In this document: in pieces, positions 17,526-27,721 of the stretch | Layout: each line of letters begins with the position of its first letter | How positions within the stretch are numbered: position 1 is the stretch's first letter | Source of the DNA: Pseudomonas yamanorum | Lineage (GTDB): Bacteria > Pseudomonadota > Gammaproteobacteria > Pseudomonadales > Pseudomonadaceae | Assembly: GCF_013386765.1 (NCBI RefSeq) | Contig: NZ_JACARE010000009.1 | Span: forward strand, 1 to 64,000 | Direction of reading: 5' to 3' | DNA length: 64,000 bases | Made by a program: the position numbers and the translations under genes | Notes under the pieces: generated by a model | The model's input: the letters and a program-made list of their open reading frames with translations, nothing else | The model's database searches: none | Told to the model about the DNA's origin: nothing

Positions 17526-17538
17526 GTTCCGCGCCTCC

Positions 17539-18357
17539 TTATGGGTGTTCGATGCGCCGCTGCAGCAAGTTGATCAGCAGCAGCAGGACAAAGGAAACCA
17601 CCAGCATCATCACGCCGATGGCCGTGGCGCCGGTGTAGTCGTATTGGTCGAGCTTGACCATGATCAGCAACGGCAGAATCTCGGTTTTCATCGGCATGTT
17701 GCCGGCGATGAAAATTACCGAACCGTATTCACCCACGCCTCGGGCGAAGGCCAACGCAAAGCCGGTCAACCAGGCGGGCAGCAGCGCCGGCACCAGGATG
17801 TAGCGGAACACTTGCAGTGGCTTGGCACCCAGGCAGGCGGCGGCTTCTTCGATTTCCCGGGGGATATCGGCCAACACCGGCTGCACGGTACGCACCACGA
17901 ATGGCAGCGTGACGAAGGTCAGTGCCAGGGTAATGCCCAGGGGGGTGTAGGCGATCTTGAAGCCCAGGTCTGCGGCAAACTGCCCGACCAGGCCTGTCGG
18001 CGTGTACAGCGCAGTGAGCGCGATACCGGCAACGGCGGTGGGCAAGGCAAACGGCAGGTCGATCATCGCATCGATGATCTTGCGACCCGGGAAGGTATAA
18101 CGCACCAGTACCCAGGCCAGCAGGGTGCCGATAATGCCGTTGATGATCGCTGCGCAAAACGCGGTGCCGAAGCTCAGTTTCAACGCCGCCAGCACACGGG
18201 GTGCGGTGATGATGTTCCAGAACTGATCCCAGGTGAGTTGAGCGGCATGTACAAACATCGCCGCCAGGGGGATGAGTACGATCAGGCTGAGGTACACCAC
18301 GGTGTAGCCCAGCGTCAGCCCGAAGCCGGGTATGACGGGGGAGATACGACGCGACAT
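17539..18357 (-). CDS. cysT: Sulfate ABC transporter permease CysT (CysU)
   Basis: 272-residue permease with six membrane helices, EAA loop [20 protein letters not shown], and the segment [16 protein letters not shown] typical of CysT. It pairs with CysW. A REP cluster of about 155 bases separates it from sbp upstream; such elements often lower expression of distal genes relative to the binding-protein gene, but this is inferred. Confidence 0.95.
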   Translation of the reverse strand: MSRRISPVIPGFGLTLGYTVVYLSLIVLIPLAAMFVHAAQLTWDQFWNIITAPRVLAALKLSFGTAFCAAIINGIIGTLLAWVLVRYTFPGRKIIDAMIDLPFALPTAVAGIALTALYTPTGLVGQFAADLGFKIAYTPLGITLALTFVTLPFVVRTVQPVLADIPREIEEAAACLGAKPLQVFRYILVPALLPAWLTGFALAFARGVGEYGSVIFIAGNMPMKTEILPLLIMVKLDQYDYTGATAIGVMMLVVSFVLLLLINLLQRRIEHP

Positions 18358-18387
18358 AAGAGTCCTTGGTTAGCGGGTAGATACCAC

Positions 18388-18543
18388 TGTAGGAGCGCGC
18401 TTTCTGTGGGCGCCGGCTCTTCTGTGGGAGCCGGGCTTGCCCGCGATAGCATCACCTCGGGGTGTCAGCCACACCGCAGTGATGCTATCGCAGGCAAGCC
18501 AGCTCCCACACAAGCCAGCTCCCACAGAAAGGCGCGCTCCTAC
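18388..18543. repeat. Nested REP cluster between sbp and cysT
   Basis: Three layers of inverted repeats: outer TAGGAGCGCGC.../GCGCGCTCCTA, middle GGGAGCCGGGCTTGCC against GGCAAGCCAGCTCCC, and an inner ATCAC...GTGAT. The transcript could form a long hairpin between the binding-protein and permease genes. Confidence 0.85.
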
Positions 18544-18555
18544 CGGTAGTTTGGC

Positions 18556-19566
18556 TTACTGCGCCGAGTAGATCTGGTCGAACACGCCACCGTCATTGAA
18601 GAATTTCGGTTGGGCAGTTTTCCAGCCGCCGAAGTCTTTGTCGATAGTCACCAGGTCCAGTTTCGGGAACTGCTGGGCGTATTTGGCGGCGACTTTCTCA
18701 TCGCGTGGGCGGTAGAAGTTCTTCGCCGCAATCTCCTGGCCAGCCGGGCTGTACAGGTGCTTGAGGTAGGCGGTGGCAATTTCAGTGTTGCCCTTTTTCT
18801 CGGCGTTCTTGTCGACCACGGCCACTGGCGGCTCGGCGAGGATCGACAGCGAAGGCACAACGATGTCGAACTTGTCGGCGCCGCCGTCTTCTTTCAGGGC
18901 CAGGAAGGCTTCGTTTTCCCAGGCCAGCAACACGTCACCCTGACCGTTGTTGACGAAGGTGATGGTCGAACCGCGAGCGCCGGTGTCGAGGATCGGCACG
19001 TGCTTGAACAGTTCTTTCACGTATTCCTGGGCCTTGGCTTCGCTGCCACCGGCTTTCAGGCCATAGGCCCAGGCGGCGAGGAAGTTCCAGCGGGCACCGC
19101 CGGAAGTTTTCGGGTTCGGGGTGATCACGGAAACGTCTTTCTTGATCAGGTCGCCCCAATCCTTGATGCCTTTAGGGTTGCCCTTGCGCACCAGGAACAC
19201 GATGGTCGAGGTGTACGGGGTGCTGGCGTCCGGCAGGCGGGTTTGCCAGTTTTCCGGCAGGGTCTTGCCCAGTTTTGCGATTTCGTCGATGTCGCCGGCC
19301 AGGGCCAGGGTCACCACGTCGGCACGCAGGCCGTCGATCACCGCACGGCCTTGCTTGCCCGAACCACCGTGGGACTGCTGGATCTTGACGTTGTCGCCCG
19401 GGTGCTCTTTCTTCCAGAAGCTGGTGAATTCAGCGTTGTAGTCCTGGTAGAGCTCGCGGGTCGGGTCGTAAGACACGTTGAGCAGTTCGTAATCCTTGGC
19501 AACAGCGGAACCGGCAAACACGGCACTGGCCAGTGCTGCCAGGGCATAACGGCGAATCGACGACAT
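18556..19566 (-). CDS. sbp: Periplasmic sulfate-binding protein
   Basis: 336 residues. A Sec signal peptide (residues 1-23, [11 protein letters not shown]) precedes a two-lobed sulfate-binding domain: [19 protein letters not shown] near the start, [15 protein letters not shown] and the [11 protein letters not shown] region that binds the oxyanion. It delivers sulfate to CysTW. It lies between oscA and the permease genes on the same strand, as in P. aeruginosa. Expression is expected under sulfur limitation (family knowledge); no Cbl/CysB site was identified by eye. Confidence 0.95.
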   Translation of the reverse strand: MSSIRRYALAALASAVFAGSAVAKDYELLNVSYDPTRELYQDYNAEFTSFWKKEHPGDNVKIQQSHGGSGKQGRAVIDGLRADVVTLALAGDIDEIAKLGKTLPENWQTRLPDASTPYTSTIVFLVRKGNPKGIKDWGDLIKKDVSVITPNPKTSGGARWNFLAAWAYGLKAGGSEAKAQEYVKELFKHVPILDTGARGSTITFVNNGQGDVLLAWENEAFLALKEDGGADKFDIVVPSLSILAEPPVAVVDKNAEKKGNTEIATAYLKHLYSPAGQEIAAKNFYRPRDEKVAAKYAQQFPKLDLVTIDKDFGGWKTAQPKFFNDGGVFDQIYSAQ

Positions 19567-19642
19567 AGAAGGCTCCTGAAATTCTTGGGTGTTGGCTTTT
19601 TTCTTATAGTTGCGGGTCTTGCAATCGAATCGCCGATCTTGC

Positions 19643-19825
19643 TCAGCTCGGTTTGTTGCCCGGGTTCTGCAAACGGAATTTCTCTTTGCGTTCGATTTGT
19701 ACTACCTGGGCGTTGTGCACAGTGATTTCCACCGCACCAAACCGCAGATCGCGCAGGGCGCTCTGGATCTCGCGCAAAATGGCTGCTTCGTCCTGGCCGT
19801 CAACGCTACGTAGAGATGCGCTCAT
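19643..19825 (-). CDS. oscA: Sulfur-starvation response protein OscA
   Basis: 60-residue protein starting [20 protein letters not shown] with a basic C-terminus; it matches the YezD/OscA family. OscA was described in pseudomonads as needed for growth on organosulfur sources when chromate adds stress. It lies just upstream of sbp on the same strand and is probably co-transcribed with it. The ATG at 19825 follows a CAGGAG site; a longer open frame starts 14 codons upstream but lacks a ribosome site. Confidence 0.9.
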   Translation of the reverse strand: MSASLRSVDGQDEAAILREIQSALRDLRFGAVEITVHNAQVVQIERKEKFRLQNPGNKPS

Positions 19826-20021
19826 GGTCGTGCTCCTGAAATGAGAAGTGCCTCGCAGTGGCGGCACTGCTTGCGGCGTGAGGGCGATAGTAGATAAGCG
19901 CGGATATTCTTAAAAATACTATTTAAGAATGTTTATATAACCAGAAAGAATTTTCTGGTGGGGCGTGGGGTTGCGCGGGGTTTGGGCCTGAAAATACCGA
20001 AGCAAGAACGAGTGCTGTACT

Positions 20022-20114
20022 TGTGGCGAGGGAGCTTGCTCCCGTTGGACTGCGTAGCAGTCCCATTTTTTGGGGGCGCTGCGCACCCCAGCGGGAGCAA
20101 GCTCCCTCGCCACA
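20022..20114. repeat. REP-type hairpin
   Basis: GGCGAGGGAGCTTGCTCCCG and its inverted partner are separated by an imperfect inner stem (GGACTGCGTAGCAGTCC, GGGCGCTGCGCACCC). It lies downstream of the GGDEF/EAL gene. Confidence 0.88.
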
Positions 20115-20129
20115 AAACCCACATGATGT

Positions 20130-22040
20130 TCAGCGAATGATCGGCGCCTTGGCCCAATCCAGCTCATTGGCCGGCATCGGCCGGCCAAACCAATACCCCT
20201 GGCCCAGGTCACAGCGCTGCTCCAATAGAAACCGCGCCTGTTCAACCTGCTCGATGCCCTCGGCATGCACCTGCATGCCCATGCTCTGCGCCAATGCGAT
20301 CACCACCCGTACAATCGCCGCGTCGTCTTCATCCCACGGCAACCCGGCGACGAAGCCCTGATCGATCTTGAGCTTCTGCACCGGCAACCGCTTGAGCCGC
20401 AACAGCGATGAATAACCGGTGCCGAAGTCATCAATCGCCAGGCGCAAGCCCAGCTCCCGCAGGCGGTGCATTTGCTCAAGGGCGACTTCCGGGTCTTCCA
20501 TCACCGCGCTTTCGGTGACTTCCAGTTCCAGGAACGCCGGATCCAGCCCCGTGTCATGCAGCACCTTGGCCACTTGCCCGTACAGCTCACGCCGGGCAAA
20601 CAGGCGGCTGGACACGTTCACCGCGAGGAACGTGAGCGGCGCGCCCTCGGCCAGCCACTGGCACATCTGCCGGCAGGCCTGGTCCATGACCCAAGCATCA
20701 ATATCGGCAATCAGCCCGGTACGCTCGGCAATCGGGATAAATTCCCCCGGCGGCACCAGCCCGCGCTCCGGATGCTGCCAGCGCACCAGGGCTTCGACGC
20801 CGATCAGGCGGCTGTCTTGCAGGTCGTGCACCGGCTGGTAGTAGACCCGCAGCTCTTGCTGATCCAGGGCACGGCGCAGTTCGCCGGCCATTTCCACGCG
20901 GTGCTGGGCGTGGGCGGTGAGTTCTTCGGTGTACAAGGCGTAGCCTTCGCGGCCGGCGCTCTTGGCCTTGAACAGCGCGGAGTCGGCGTTGCGCAGCAGT
21001 TGTTCGGCGCTCAAGGCATCGCTGGGAAACAGGCTGATGCCAATGCTGACGCTGATAAACAGTTGATGACCATCGAAGATCACCGGGTCTTTCATCGCGT
21101 CGAGAATCCGTTGCGCCAGGGCCGCGGCCTGGACCACCTGTGGACAACTTTCCGCCAGCACCGCGAACTCGTCACCACCCAGGCGCGCCAGGGTCACGCC
21201 GGGACCAAACAGGCCTTGCAAACGTTCGCCCACGGCCTTGAGCAACTGGTCACCGACATTGTGGCCGAGGCTGTCGTTGATGATCTTGAAGTGGTCCAGG
21301 TCGAGCAACAGCAAGGCGCAGCCGCGTTTATGGATCTGCGCCGAGGCCAGGGCCTGTTCGGCGCGGTCGGTGAACAGCAGGCGGTTGGGCAGGTCGGTGA
21401 GCGGGTCGTGGTGGGCCAGGTGCGCCAGTTCGTGCTCGGAGTGCTTGATGGCACTGATGTCGGAGAACACCGCGACGTAGTGGCTGAGCTGGCCCTGCTC
21501 ATCGCGGATCACCCGGATGGTCTGCCACTGTGGATAGATTTCGCCGCTTTTACGGCGGTTCCAGATCTCGCCGCTCCATTCGCCTTCGCGCTCCAGGGTC
21601 TGGAACATCTGTTGATAGAAGCTCGCGGAGTGGCGCCCGGACTTGAACAGGCTCGGCTGGCGGCCCAGCACGTCGTCGCGCTGGTAGCCGGTGATTTCGA
21701 TAAAGGCCCGGTTGACGTGAACGATCAGCCCTTGGGCATCGGTGACCAACACCCCTTCACGGGTGCAATCGAATACGGCAGCGGCCTGGCGCAGGCGCTC
21801 GCGGTTTTCCTTCAGGGGCTGCTGGATCAGGTTTGCCCGGGCAAAACGGGCGCAAATCAGGTAAATCGCCAGGGCACTGAGGCTGACCCACAGATAACCG
21901 CGCATCTGAAGCCAGCGGCCCAACTCCACGGGCTCATCGATAAAGTTGATCAATACCTGATGGCTGAGCTGAATCCACACAATCGAAACCAGCAGGTACA
22001 TCAGCCCCGCACGCAGGGCACCTCGGTATGAAAACAGCAT
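20130..22040 (-). CDS. Membrane PAS-GGDEF-EAL cyclic-di-GMP protein
   Basis: 636 residues. Two hydrophobic helices (about 10-30 and 45-65) anchor it; a PAS domain (about 80-200, GVLVTDAQGLIVHVNRAF) is followed by a GGDEF domain with an intact LGGDEF motif (near residue 290) and an EAL domain with GVEALVRWQHP, TESAVMED and DDFGTGYSSL. All key EAL residues appear present, so phosphodiesterase activity is likely; the GGDEF domain could be active or could bind GTP as a regulator. It is in the position of PAO1 PA0285 (PipA), between oscA and desA, and is the probable orthologue. Confidence 0.92.
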   Translation of the reverse strand: MLFSYRGALRAGLMYLLVSIVWIQLSHQVLINFIDEPVELGRWLQMRGYLWVSLSALAIYLICARFARANLIQQPLKENRERLRQAAAVFDCTREGVLVTDAQGLIVHVNRAFIEITGYQRDDVLGRQPSLFKSGRHSASFYQQMFQTLEREGEWSGEIWNRRKSGEIYPQWQTIRVIRDEQGQLSHYVAVFSDISAIKHSEHELAHLAHHDPLTDLPNRLLFTDRAEQALASAQIHKRGCALLLLDLDHFKIINDSLGHNVGDQLLKAVGERLQGLFGPGVTLARLGGDEFAVLAESCPQVVQAAALAQRILDAMKDPVIFDGHQLFISVSIGISLFPSDALSAEQLLRNADSALFKAKSAGREGYALYTEELTAHAQHRVEMAGELRRALDQQELRVYYQPVHDLQDSRLIGVEALVRWQHPERGLVPPGEFIPIAERTGLIADIDAWVMDQACRQMCQWLAEGAPLTFLAVNVSSRLFARRELYGQVAKVLHDTGLDPAFLELEVTESAVMEDPEVALEQMHRLRELGLRLAIDDFGTGYSSLLRLKRLPVQKLKIDQGFVAGLPWDEDDAAIVRVVIALAQSMGMQVHAEGIEQVEQARFLLEQRCDLGQGYWFGRPMPANELDWAKAPIIR

Positions 22041-22206
22041 ATGGTCAGTAATCCTTACTAAAAAACCAGAATCGCCCTACAAACGACCCGGATTATAGAA
22101 TAGGAAACACCTTGTAAGTCTTATCTGAAACGGTCACTGGTTTTATCCGAAAAGGGAGTGATAATGCGGATGCTGTTTTTTTCTTTATCTGAGGGCCATA
22201 CAGCCT

Positions 22207-23391
22207 ATGTGGTACAACGGTTTTCTTGACTTGTCGGCCTGGCAACTGGTCGCGGTCACCCTGTTGATGACCCACGTGACCATTGTCGGGGTCACGGTCT
22301 ATCTGCACCGCTATTCAGCCCACCGCTCCCTGGAGCTCAATGCTGGCCTGAAACACTTCTTCCGCTTCTGGCTGTGGCTCACCACGGCGCAGAACACCCG
22401 CGAATGGACCGCTATCCACCGCAAACACCACGCCAAGTGCGAAACCGTCGACGATCCCCACAGCCCGGTGATCAAAGGCTTGTCTACCGTGCTGCGCAAA
22501 GGCGCCGAGCTGTACCGTGCCGAGGCCGAAAACCCCGAAACCCTGCGCATCTACGGCAAGAACTGCCCGGAAGACTGGATCGAACGCAAGCTCTACACCC
22601 CGTACCCGTTGCTGGGCGTAGCAATCATGGGCGTGATCGACCTGCTGCTGTTCGGCACCATCGGCATCACCATCTGGGCCATCCAGATGATGTGGATCCC
22701 GTTCTGGGCCGCCGGCGTGATCAACGGCCTGGGCCATGCCATCGGCTACCGCAACTTCGAATGCCGCGACGCGGCGACCAACCTGATTCCCTGGGGCATC
22801 ATCGTTGGCGGCGAAGAGCTGCATAACAACCACCACACCTACCCCAACTCCGCCAAGCTGTCGGTGAAGAAGTGGGAATTCGACCTGGGCTGGGCCTGGA
22901 TCAAAGTGTTCAGTTTCCTGCGCCTGGCCAAGGTGCAACGGGTGGCGCCGATCGCCCACCGGGTCGAAGGCAAAGGCCACCTGGACATGGACACCGCCAT
23001 GGCGATCCTCAACAACCGTTTCCAGATCATGGCCCAGTACCGCAAGTTGGTGATTGGCCCGCTGGTCAAGCAGGAACTGGAGAAGGTCGATCACTCGGTA
23101 CGCCACCAGTTCCATCGCGCCAAGCGCCTGCTGTCGCGGGAAACCAGCCTGCTGGACGACCGTCACCACGTGCGCATCCAGAGCATGCTGGAACACAGCC
23201 AGGCCCTGAAAGTGATCTACGAGAAGCGCCTGGCGCTGCAACAGATCTGGCTGAAAACCAGCACCAACGGCCACGACATGCTGGCGGCGATCAAGGAATG
23301 GGTACACGAGGCCGAGGCCAGCGGGATTCAATCCCTGCGGGACTTTGCCCACCAGTTGAAGACCTATTCGCTGCGGCCTGCGGCGGTCTGA
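22207..23391 (+). CDS. desA: Delta-9 acyl-lipid desaturase DesA
   Basis: 394 residues. The membrane di-iron desaturase has His boxes HRYSAH, HRKHH and HNNHH, two pairs of hydrophobic helices and a long C-terminal coiled extension typical of Pseudomonas DesA. It desaturates acyl chains already in phospholipids, using oxygen, to restore membrane fluidity. It diverges from the GGDEF/EAL gene with 166 bases between starts, as in PAO1 (PA0286). A large REP cluster follows. Confidence 0.92.
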   Translation: MWYNGFLDLSAWQLVAVTLLMTHVTIVGVTVYLHRYSAHRSLELNAGLKHFFRFWLWLTTAQNTREWTAIHRKHHAKCETVDDPHSPVIKGLSTVLRKGAELYRAEAENPETLRIYGKNCPEDWIERKLYTPYPLLGVAIMGVIDLLLFGTIGITIWAIQMMWIPFWAAGVINGLGHAIGYRNFECRDAATNLIPWGIIVGGEELHNNHHTYPNSAKLSVKKWEFDLGWAWIKVFSFLRLAKVQRVAPIAHRVEGKGHLDMDTAMAILNNRFQIMAQYRKLVIGPLVKQELEKVDHSVRHQFHRAKRLLSRETSLLDDRHHVRIQSMLEHSQALKVIYEKRLALQQIWLKTSTNGHDMLAAIKEWVHEAEASGIQSLRDFAHQLKTYSLRPAAV

Positions 23392-23415
23392 CACGGCTGT
23401 AGCGAGCCGATTTTT

Positions 23416-23663
23416 TGTGGCGAGGGAGCTGCTGTGGCAAGGGAGCTTGCTGTGGTGAGGGAGCTGCTGTGGTGAGGGGGCTTGCTGTGGCGAGGGAGCT
23501 TGCTCCCGCTGGGCTGCGTAGCGGCCCCAAAATCTTGGGAGCGCTGCGCACTCCAGCGGGAGCAAGCTCCCTCGCCACAGCAGCCCCCTCACCACAGCTA
23601 TCTCCCTCACCACAGCAGCCCCCTCCCCACAGCTATCTCCCTCCCCACAGCAAGCCCCCCACC
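23416..23663. repeat. Extended REP/hairpin cluster after desA
   Basis: About 250 bases of tandem-like units (GTGGCGAGGGAGCTTGCT, GTGGTGAGGGAGCTGCT and variants) on one arm, a central GGGCTGCGTAGCGGCCC and GGAGCGCTGCGCACTCC stem, and the complementary units on the other arm. The whole could fold into one long stem with several arms. No gene is seen from 23392 to 23829. Confidence 0.85.
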
Positions 23664-23829
23664 CCAACAAGCTCGTCCCTACATGTTTCTGACGCCATTT
23701 CTTGGTCGCCTCAAATCGACGCTGATAACGGAACTTAGCTGCAAATTCCCCCTCTCAAACAACACTTCGCCATCCCGGCGGCCCTTGTTGTGACCGCTGC
23801 CCAACCCCGCGGCATGCCCAGAGAGAGTT

Positions 23830-24834
23830 GTGCCGATGGTCCACGAAAAGACCTTCACCGACCCACCCGTCCTCGACCCGCCACGACCGGCCGCCGCCGC
23901 TACGTTGCTGGCGCTGATGCATGCCCAGGGCGAAGTGGAGCGTTTGAGTGAACGCGAGCAACTGCTGAGTTCGCTGCTGGTGAGCGTGAATGCCGTGCTC
24001 TGGGCCATCGAGTGGGACACCCGCCGCGTGCTGTATGTCAGCCCGGCCTATGAGCGGGTTTTCGGACGTACGGCGGGCCTGCTGCTGAGCGACTATCGGG
24101 AATGGCGCGACAGCATTCACCCCGAAGACCTCGACTACGCCGAACACAGCCTGGCCCAGGTGCTGCACAGCGGCGCCGTGGAAGACCGCGAGTACCGCAT
24201 CATCACCGCCGACGGGCAGATCCGCTGGCTCAGCGACAAGTGCTACATCAGCCAGCAGGCCGAGCCCGGCCAGCCGGTGATCGTGGTGGGCATGGCCGAA
24301 GACATCACCGACAAGAAGCAGCTTGAGCTAGAGCTGCACCGCCTGGCCACCACCGACGTGCTGACCCGCAGCAGCAACCGCCGACACTTCTTCGAGTGCG
24401 CCCACCACGAGTTCGAACGCGCCTGCCTGCAAGGCACGCCGTTGGCGTTCCTGTTGCTGGATATCGATGACTTCAAAGTGATCAACGACACCTACGGCCA
24501 TCTGGAGGGCGATCAGGTGCTGCGGCGTATCGCCGAGAGCGGTCGAGGGGTTTTGCGCCGTGGCGACCTGTTCGGGCGCATTGGCGGCGAAGAATTCGCG
24601 GCGGTGCTGCCCGGTTGCGCCCCGGAGATGGCCATGCAGGTGGCCGAACGCCTGGGACACGAGATTGCGCAACTGAGCTTCAGCCATGACGGCGAGAGCT
24701 TCGCGGTCACCGTCAGCCAGGGCCTGGCCAGCCTGACCGCCGAGGACGCCAACCTGGACAGCCTGTTCGCCCGGGCCGACGCCGCGATGTACGAGGCCAA
24801 GCGCCAGGGCAAAAACCGCGTGCTTACGGGCTGA
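23830..24834 (+). CDS. PAS-domain diguanylate cyclase
   Basis: 334 residues if the GTG at 23830 is used; an ATG two codons on (23836) is equally possible. It has a short coiled N-terminus, a PAS domain (about 50-165) ending GMAEDITDKKQLELELH, and a GGDEF domain (about 170-332) with GGEEF in the active-site loop. No EAL domain follows, so it should make cyclic di-GMP. There is no membrane helix, so it is cytoplasmic. It lies near two other signalling genes, matching the PAO1 PA0290 neighbourhood by memory. Confidence 0.9.
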   Translation: MPMVHEKTFTDPPVLDPPRPAAAATLLALMHAQGEVERLSEREQLLSSLLVSVNAVLWAIEWDTRRVLYVSPAYERVFGRTAGLLLSDYREWRDSIHPEDLDYAEHSLAQVLHSGAVEDREYRIITADGQIRWLSDKCYISQQAEPGQPVIVVGMAEDITDKKQLELELHRLATTDVLTRSSNRRHFFECAHHEFERACLQGTPLAFLLLDIDDFKVINDTYGHLEGDQVLRRIAESGRGVLRRGDLFGRIGGEEFAAVLPGCAPEMAMQVAERLGHEIAQLSFSHDGESFAVTVSQGLASLTAEDANLDSLFARADAAMYEAKRQGKNRVLTG

Positions 24835-24849
24835 CGCTACACGATTCCC

Positions 24850-24937
24850 TGTAGGAGCTGGCTTGCCTGCGATAGCATCACCTCGGTGCAACTGACACAC
24901 CGAGGTGCCTGCATCGCGGGCAAGCCCGGCTCCTACA
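24850..24937. repeat. REP-type inverted pair
   Basis: GTAGGAGCTGGCTTGCCTGC and the inverted unit (CGGGCAAGCCCGGCTCCTAC) flank an ACCTCGGTG...CACCGAGGT stem, between the convergent diguanylate cyclase and HDOD genes. Confidence 0.87.
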
Positions 24938-24970
24938 AAAGCCAGCTCCCACGCTGGCCCGCATCGCCTG

Positions 24971-26179
24971 CTAGGTTTTGCGCATACGCGCCAATTCCGG
25001 CAAACCCACCTTGAGCAAGCGCGCGGTCTTGCCTTTGGCCAGCGCCTCGACGCCTTCATGCTCGGTCAGCCGTGCCAGTTGCGCCGCCAGGTTCACCACC
25101 AGCGCTTCCCGGGAATACACCCCGCCCTCCAGCGAATAAATCGCCGCGATCAACTGGCGCAACTCCAGCGGCAAGCGCCAGCGGGTACGCAGCGCCGAGC
25201 CATAGGCCGCACCAAAGGTGTAAAGCGACTCGCCAATCACTTCGTCATCCAGCTCGCCGCCACCCTGCAGCCAGTCTTGCAGGCACCGCAGCAAGGCCAG
25301 GTCGCCGAGGCGATGGAGGATGCCGGCGCTGTAGCAGCGCTCGTGATCCAGGTCGAGCATGCGCGCCAGGCTGCGGGCGTAATCGGCGGTGCGCTGGGAC
25401 AGTTGCCAGTGACGCTCGGCGTAATCCACAAGGCTTGGGTCGCTCAGCACCACGTTGTGCTTGAGGGCGAGCCCCAGGATCAGGTTCATGCTTTGCCCGG
25501 CCGCCAGCTTGTGCAGGGCCATGGACAGGGTTTGCACCGGCGAGCCGTGATGGCCGGCGCTGTTGGCCGCGGCGATCAGCACGGCGGTGATTTGCGGGTC
25601 TATGCGCACCTGTTCTTCCAGGCGCTTGAGGTCCAGGCCTTCCGGTTCCAGGCTGTGTTGCACGGCGGCCTGCACGTCGACCCGCAGCGGCGCGCCGTCG
25701 GACGCTTCGCGGCGCCGCTCAAGGAACACCGGCAAGGTCATACCCGGCGCCAGGGCCGGGACTTCGCAGTACACCGTCTCGCCTTCGTTCAGCAGCAAGT
25801 CTTGCAGGCGCTGGGTCAGGCCTTCCATGTTCAGGGGCTTGGTCAGGTACGCCGTCGGCGCCAGGGGCAAGGCTTCGCGCACGCTGGCGCTGTCGTTGCG
25901 GGTGCTCAGCAGGATAAACGGCAACAGCGGCGAACGCCGTTGCTGACGCAGGCTGCGCAACAGGCTCAGGCCATCGATGCCGGGCAGCTCCCAGTCAGCG
26001 ATGATCAAGTCATAGGGTTTCTCTCGCAGCAACTCGGCGGCCCGCTGGCCATCGGCACACACATCCAGCCGCGCGTCACAGCGCACATTCAACAACACCT
26101 GCTTGAGCAAATCCCGGGACCAAGGGTCGGCCTCGGCAATCAACACACGGGGTACCGCAGGTAAATCAACAGCAGTCAT
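24971..26179 (-). CDS. Response regulator with HDOD output domain
   Basis: 402 residues. An N-terminal receiver domain (about 8-130) has RVLIAEADPWSRDLL, the acceptor Asp in LIIADWELPGIDGL and Lys in AYLTKPLN. A HDOD domain follows (about 160-360, DLKRLEEQVRIDPQITAVLI, HHGSPVQTLSMALHKL and ERCYSAGILHRLGDLALL). HDOD proteins act in signalling, often next to c-di-GMP or chemotaxis proteins. The converging diguanylate cyclase gene supports a place in that network. No sensor kinase gene is nearby. Confidence 0.88.
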   Translation of the reverse strand: MTAVDLPAVPRVLIAEADPWSRDLLKQVLLNVRCDARLDVCADGQRAAELLREKPYDLIIADWELPGIDGLSLLRSLRQQRRSPLLPFILLSTRNDSASVREALPLAPTAYLTKPLNMEGLTQRLQDLLLNEGETVYCEVPALAPGMTLPVFLERRREASDGAPLRVDVQAAVQHSLEPEGLDLKRLEEQVRIDPQITAVLIAAANSAGHHGSPVQTLSMALHKLAAGQSMNLILGLALKHNVVLSDPSLVDYAERHWQLSQRTADYARSLARMLDLDHERCYSAGILHRLGDLALLRCLQDWLQGGGELDDEVIGESLYTFGAAYGSALRTRWRLPLELRQLIAAIYSLEGGVYSREALVVNLAAQLARLTEHEGVEALAKGKTARLLKVGLPELARMRKT

Positions 26180-26268
26180 CCAGCACGCTCCATCGGCAAT
26201 ACCTGCACCTTAGACAAAGGAGCCGCCTGCGTACAATGAACAACCGCTGAATACCGTTCATCGGGCAC

Positions 26269-26296
26269 AAAAAAACCCGCCTAAGCGGGTTTTTTG
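26269..26296 (-). terminator. Intrinsic terminator after gabT
   Basis: AAAAACCCGC-CTAA-GCGGGTTTTTT is a symmetric stem with A/T tails that can work in both directions. It lies 21 bases after the gabT stop. Confidence 0.88.
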
Positions 26297-26316
26297 TCGA
26301 TCAGGTCAACTTTTGA

Positions 26317-27594
26317 TCACAGCTCGGAGAAGCACTCTTCGATGATCGCCAGGCCTTTGTCCAACTGCTCGTCCGGCGAGGTCAGCGGAACCAGTACGCG
26401 CAACACGTTGCCGTAGGTGCCGCAGGACAGCAGGATCAAGCCCTTGTCGCGAGCCTTGGCCACCACGGAAGCAACGGCTGCTGCGTTCGGCTTGTGGCTG
26501 TCGCCATCTTCGAACAGCTCCACCGCAATCATCGCGCCCAGGGCACGTACTTCACCGATCACCGGGTACTTGGCCTGGATAGCTTTCAGGCCGGTCACCA
26601 GGCGCTCGCCGACAGCCTTGCAGCGGTCCAGCAGGTGTTCTTCTTCGAACACTTCCATCACGGCCAGGGCCGCGGCGCAAGCGATCGGGCTACCGGCGTA
26701 AGTGCCGCCCAAGCCGCCCGGTGCGATGGCGTCCATGTATTCAGCCTTGCCGCACACGCCGGCCAGCGGGAAGCCGCCTGCGATGGATTTGGCGAAGGTG
26801 GTCAGGTCGGCTGCAACGCCCATCTGTTCCATGGCGAAGAAGGTACCGGTACGGCCGGCACCGGTTTGCACTTCGTCGGCGATCAGCAGGATGCCGTGCT
26901 TGTCGCACAGTTCACGCAGGCGCTTCATGAAGGATTTAGGCGCGACGTAGAAACCGCCTTCGCCCTGCACCGGCTCGATGATGATGGCAGCGATATCACG
27001 CGGCTCGGCATCGTTCTTGAAGATGCGTTCGATGCTGGCGATGGAGTCGTCGTCGCTCACGCCGTGCAGTTCGTTCGGGAACAGTGCGCGGAACACGCCG
27101 CCTGGCATCAGGCCCATGCCGGCCGAGTACGGCACGACTTTACCGGTGAGGCCCAGGGTCATCATGGTGCGACCGTGGTAAGCGCCGGTGAAGGCGATCA
27201 CGCCGGCACGGCCAGTGGCGGCACGGGCGATCTTCACGGCGTTTTCTACCGCTTCGGAACCGGTGGTGACCAGCAGGGTTTTCTTGGCGAAATCACCTGG
27301 CACCTTGGCGTTAACTTTTTCGCACAGCTCAACGTATGGCTCGTAGGCCAGTACCTGGAAGCAGGTGTGAGTCAGCTTGTTCAGTTGCTCGGTCACGGCC
27401 GCGATGATTTTCGGGTGCACGTGGCCGGTGTTCAACACGGCGATACCGCCGGCGAAGTCGATGAACTCGCGACCTTCAACGTCGGTCACGGTGGCATTCT
27501 TTGCCGACTCGGCGAAGATCGGGTGAATCTGGCCAACACCGCGTGGTACAGCGGCTTCGCGGCGTTTCATCAGGGATGCGTTGGTCTTGCTCAT
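26317..27594 (-). CDS. gabT: 4-aminobutyrate aminotransferase GabT
   Basis: 425 residues from the ATG at 27594, which follows GAGGACTTT; six more codons are open upstream. It is a class III PLP aminotransferase: YHGRTMMTLGLTGKVVPY, the Asp that holds the pyridine ring in ADEVQTGAGRTG, and the PLP Lys in TFAKSIAGGFPLAG. It converts GABA and 2-oxoglutarate to succinate semialdehyde and glutamate. It lies downstream of gabD on the same strand with a hairpin between them. It may also act on 5-aminovalerate. Confidence 0.95.
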   Translation of the reverse strand: MSKTNASLMKRREAAVPRGVGQIHPIFAESAKNATVTDVEGREFIDFAGGIAVLNTGHVHPKIIAAVTEQLNKLTHTCFQVLAYEPYVELCEKVNAKVPGDFAKKTLLVTTGSEAVENAVKIARAATGRAGVIAFTGAYHGRTMMTLGLTGKVVPYSAGMGLMPGGVFRALFPNELHGVSDDDSIASIERIFKNDAEPRDIAAIIIEPVQGEGGFYVAPKSFMKRLRELCDKHGILLIADEVQTGAGRTGTFFAMEQMGVAADLTTFAKSIAGGFPLAGVCGKAEYMDAIAPGGLGGTYAGSPIACAAALAVMEVFEEEHLLDRCKAVGERLVTGLKAIQAKYPVIGEVRALGAMIAVELFEDGDSHKPNAAAVASVVAKARDKGLILLSCGTYGNVLRVLVPLTSPDEQLDKGLAIIEECFSEL

Positions 27595-27721
27595 AAAGTC
27601 CTCATTCGCCACTCATCGGGTGGCGTGGTCCAAGGAATACGTGGCGGGGAGGCAACTACGGCAGCATGCGATGATCGACTGCCACAGCTTTCCCGGCCAC
27701 TACGAATAACGGGGTGAAACA

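Noticed and set aside
20466..22031. Long open frame opposite the GGDEF/EAL gene
   Set aside because: His/Gln-rich shadow of a high-GC gene; the minus-strand protein has all the domain motifs.
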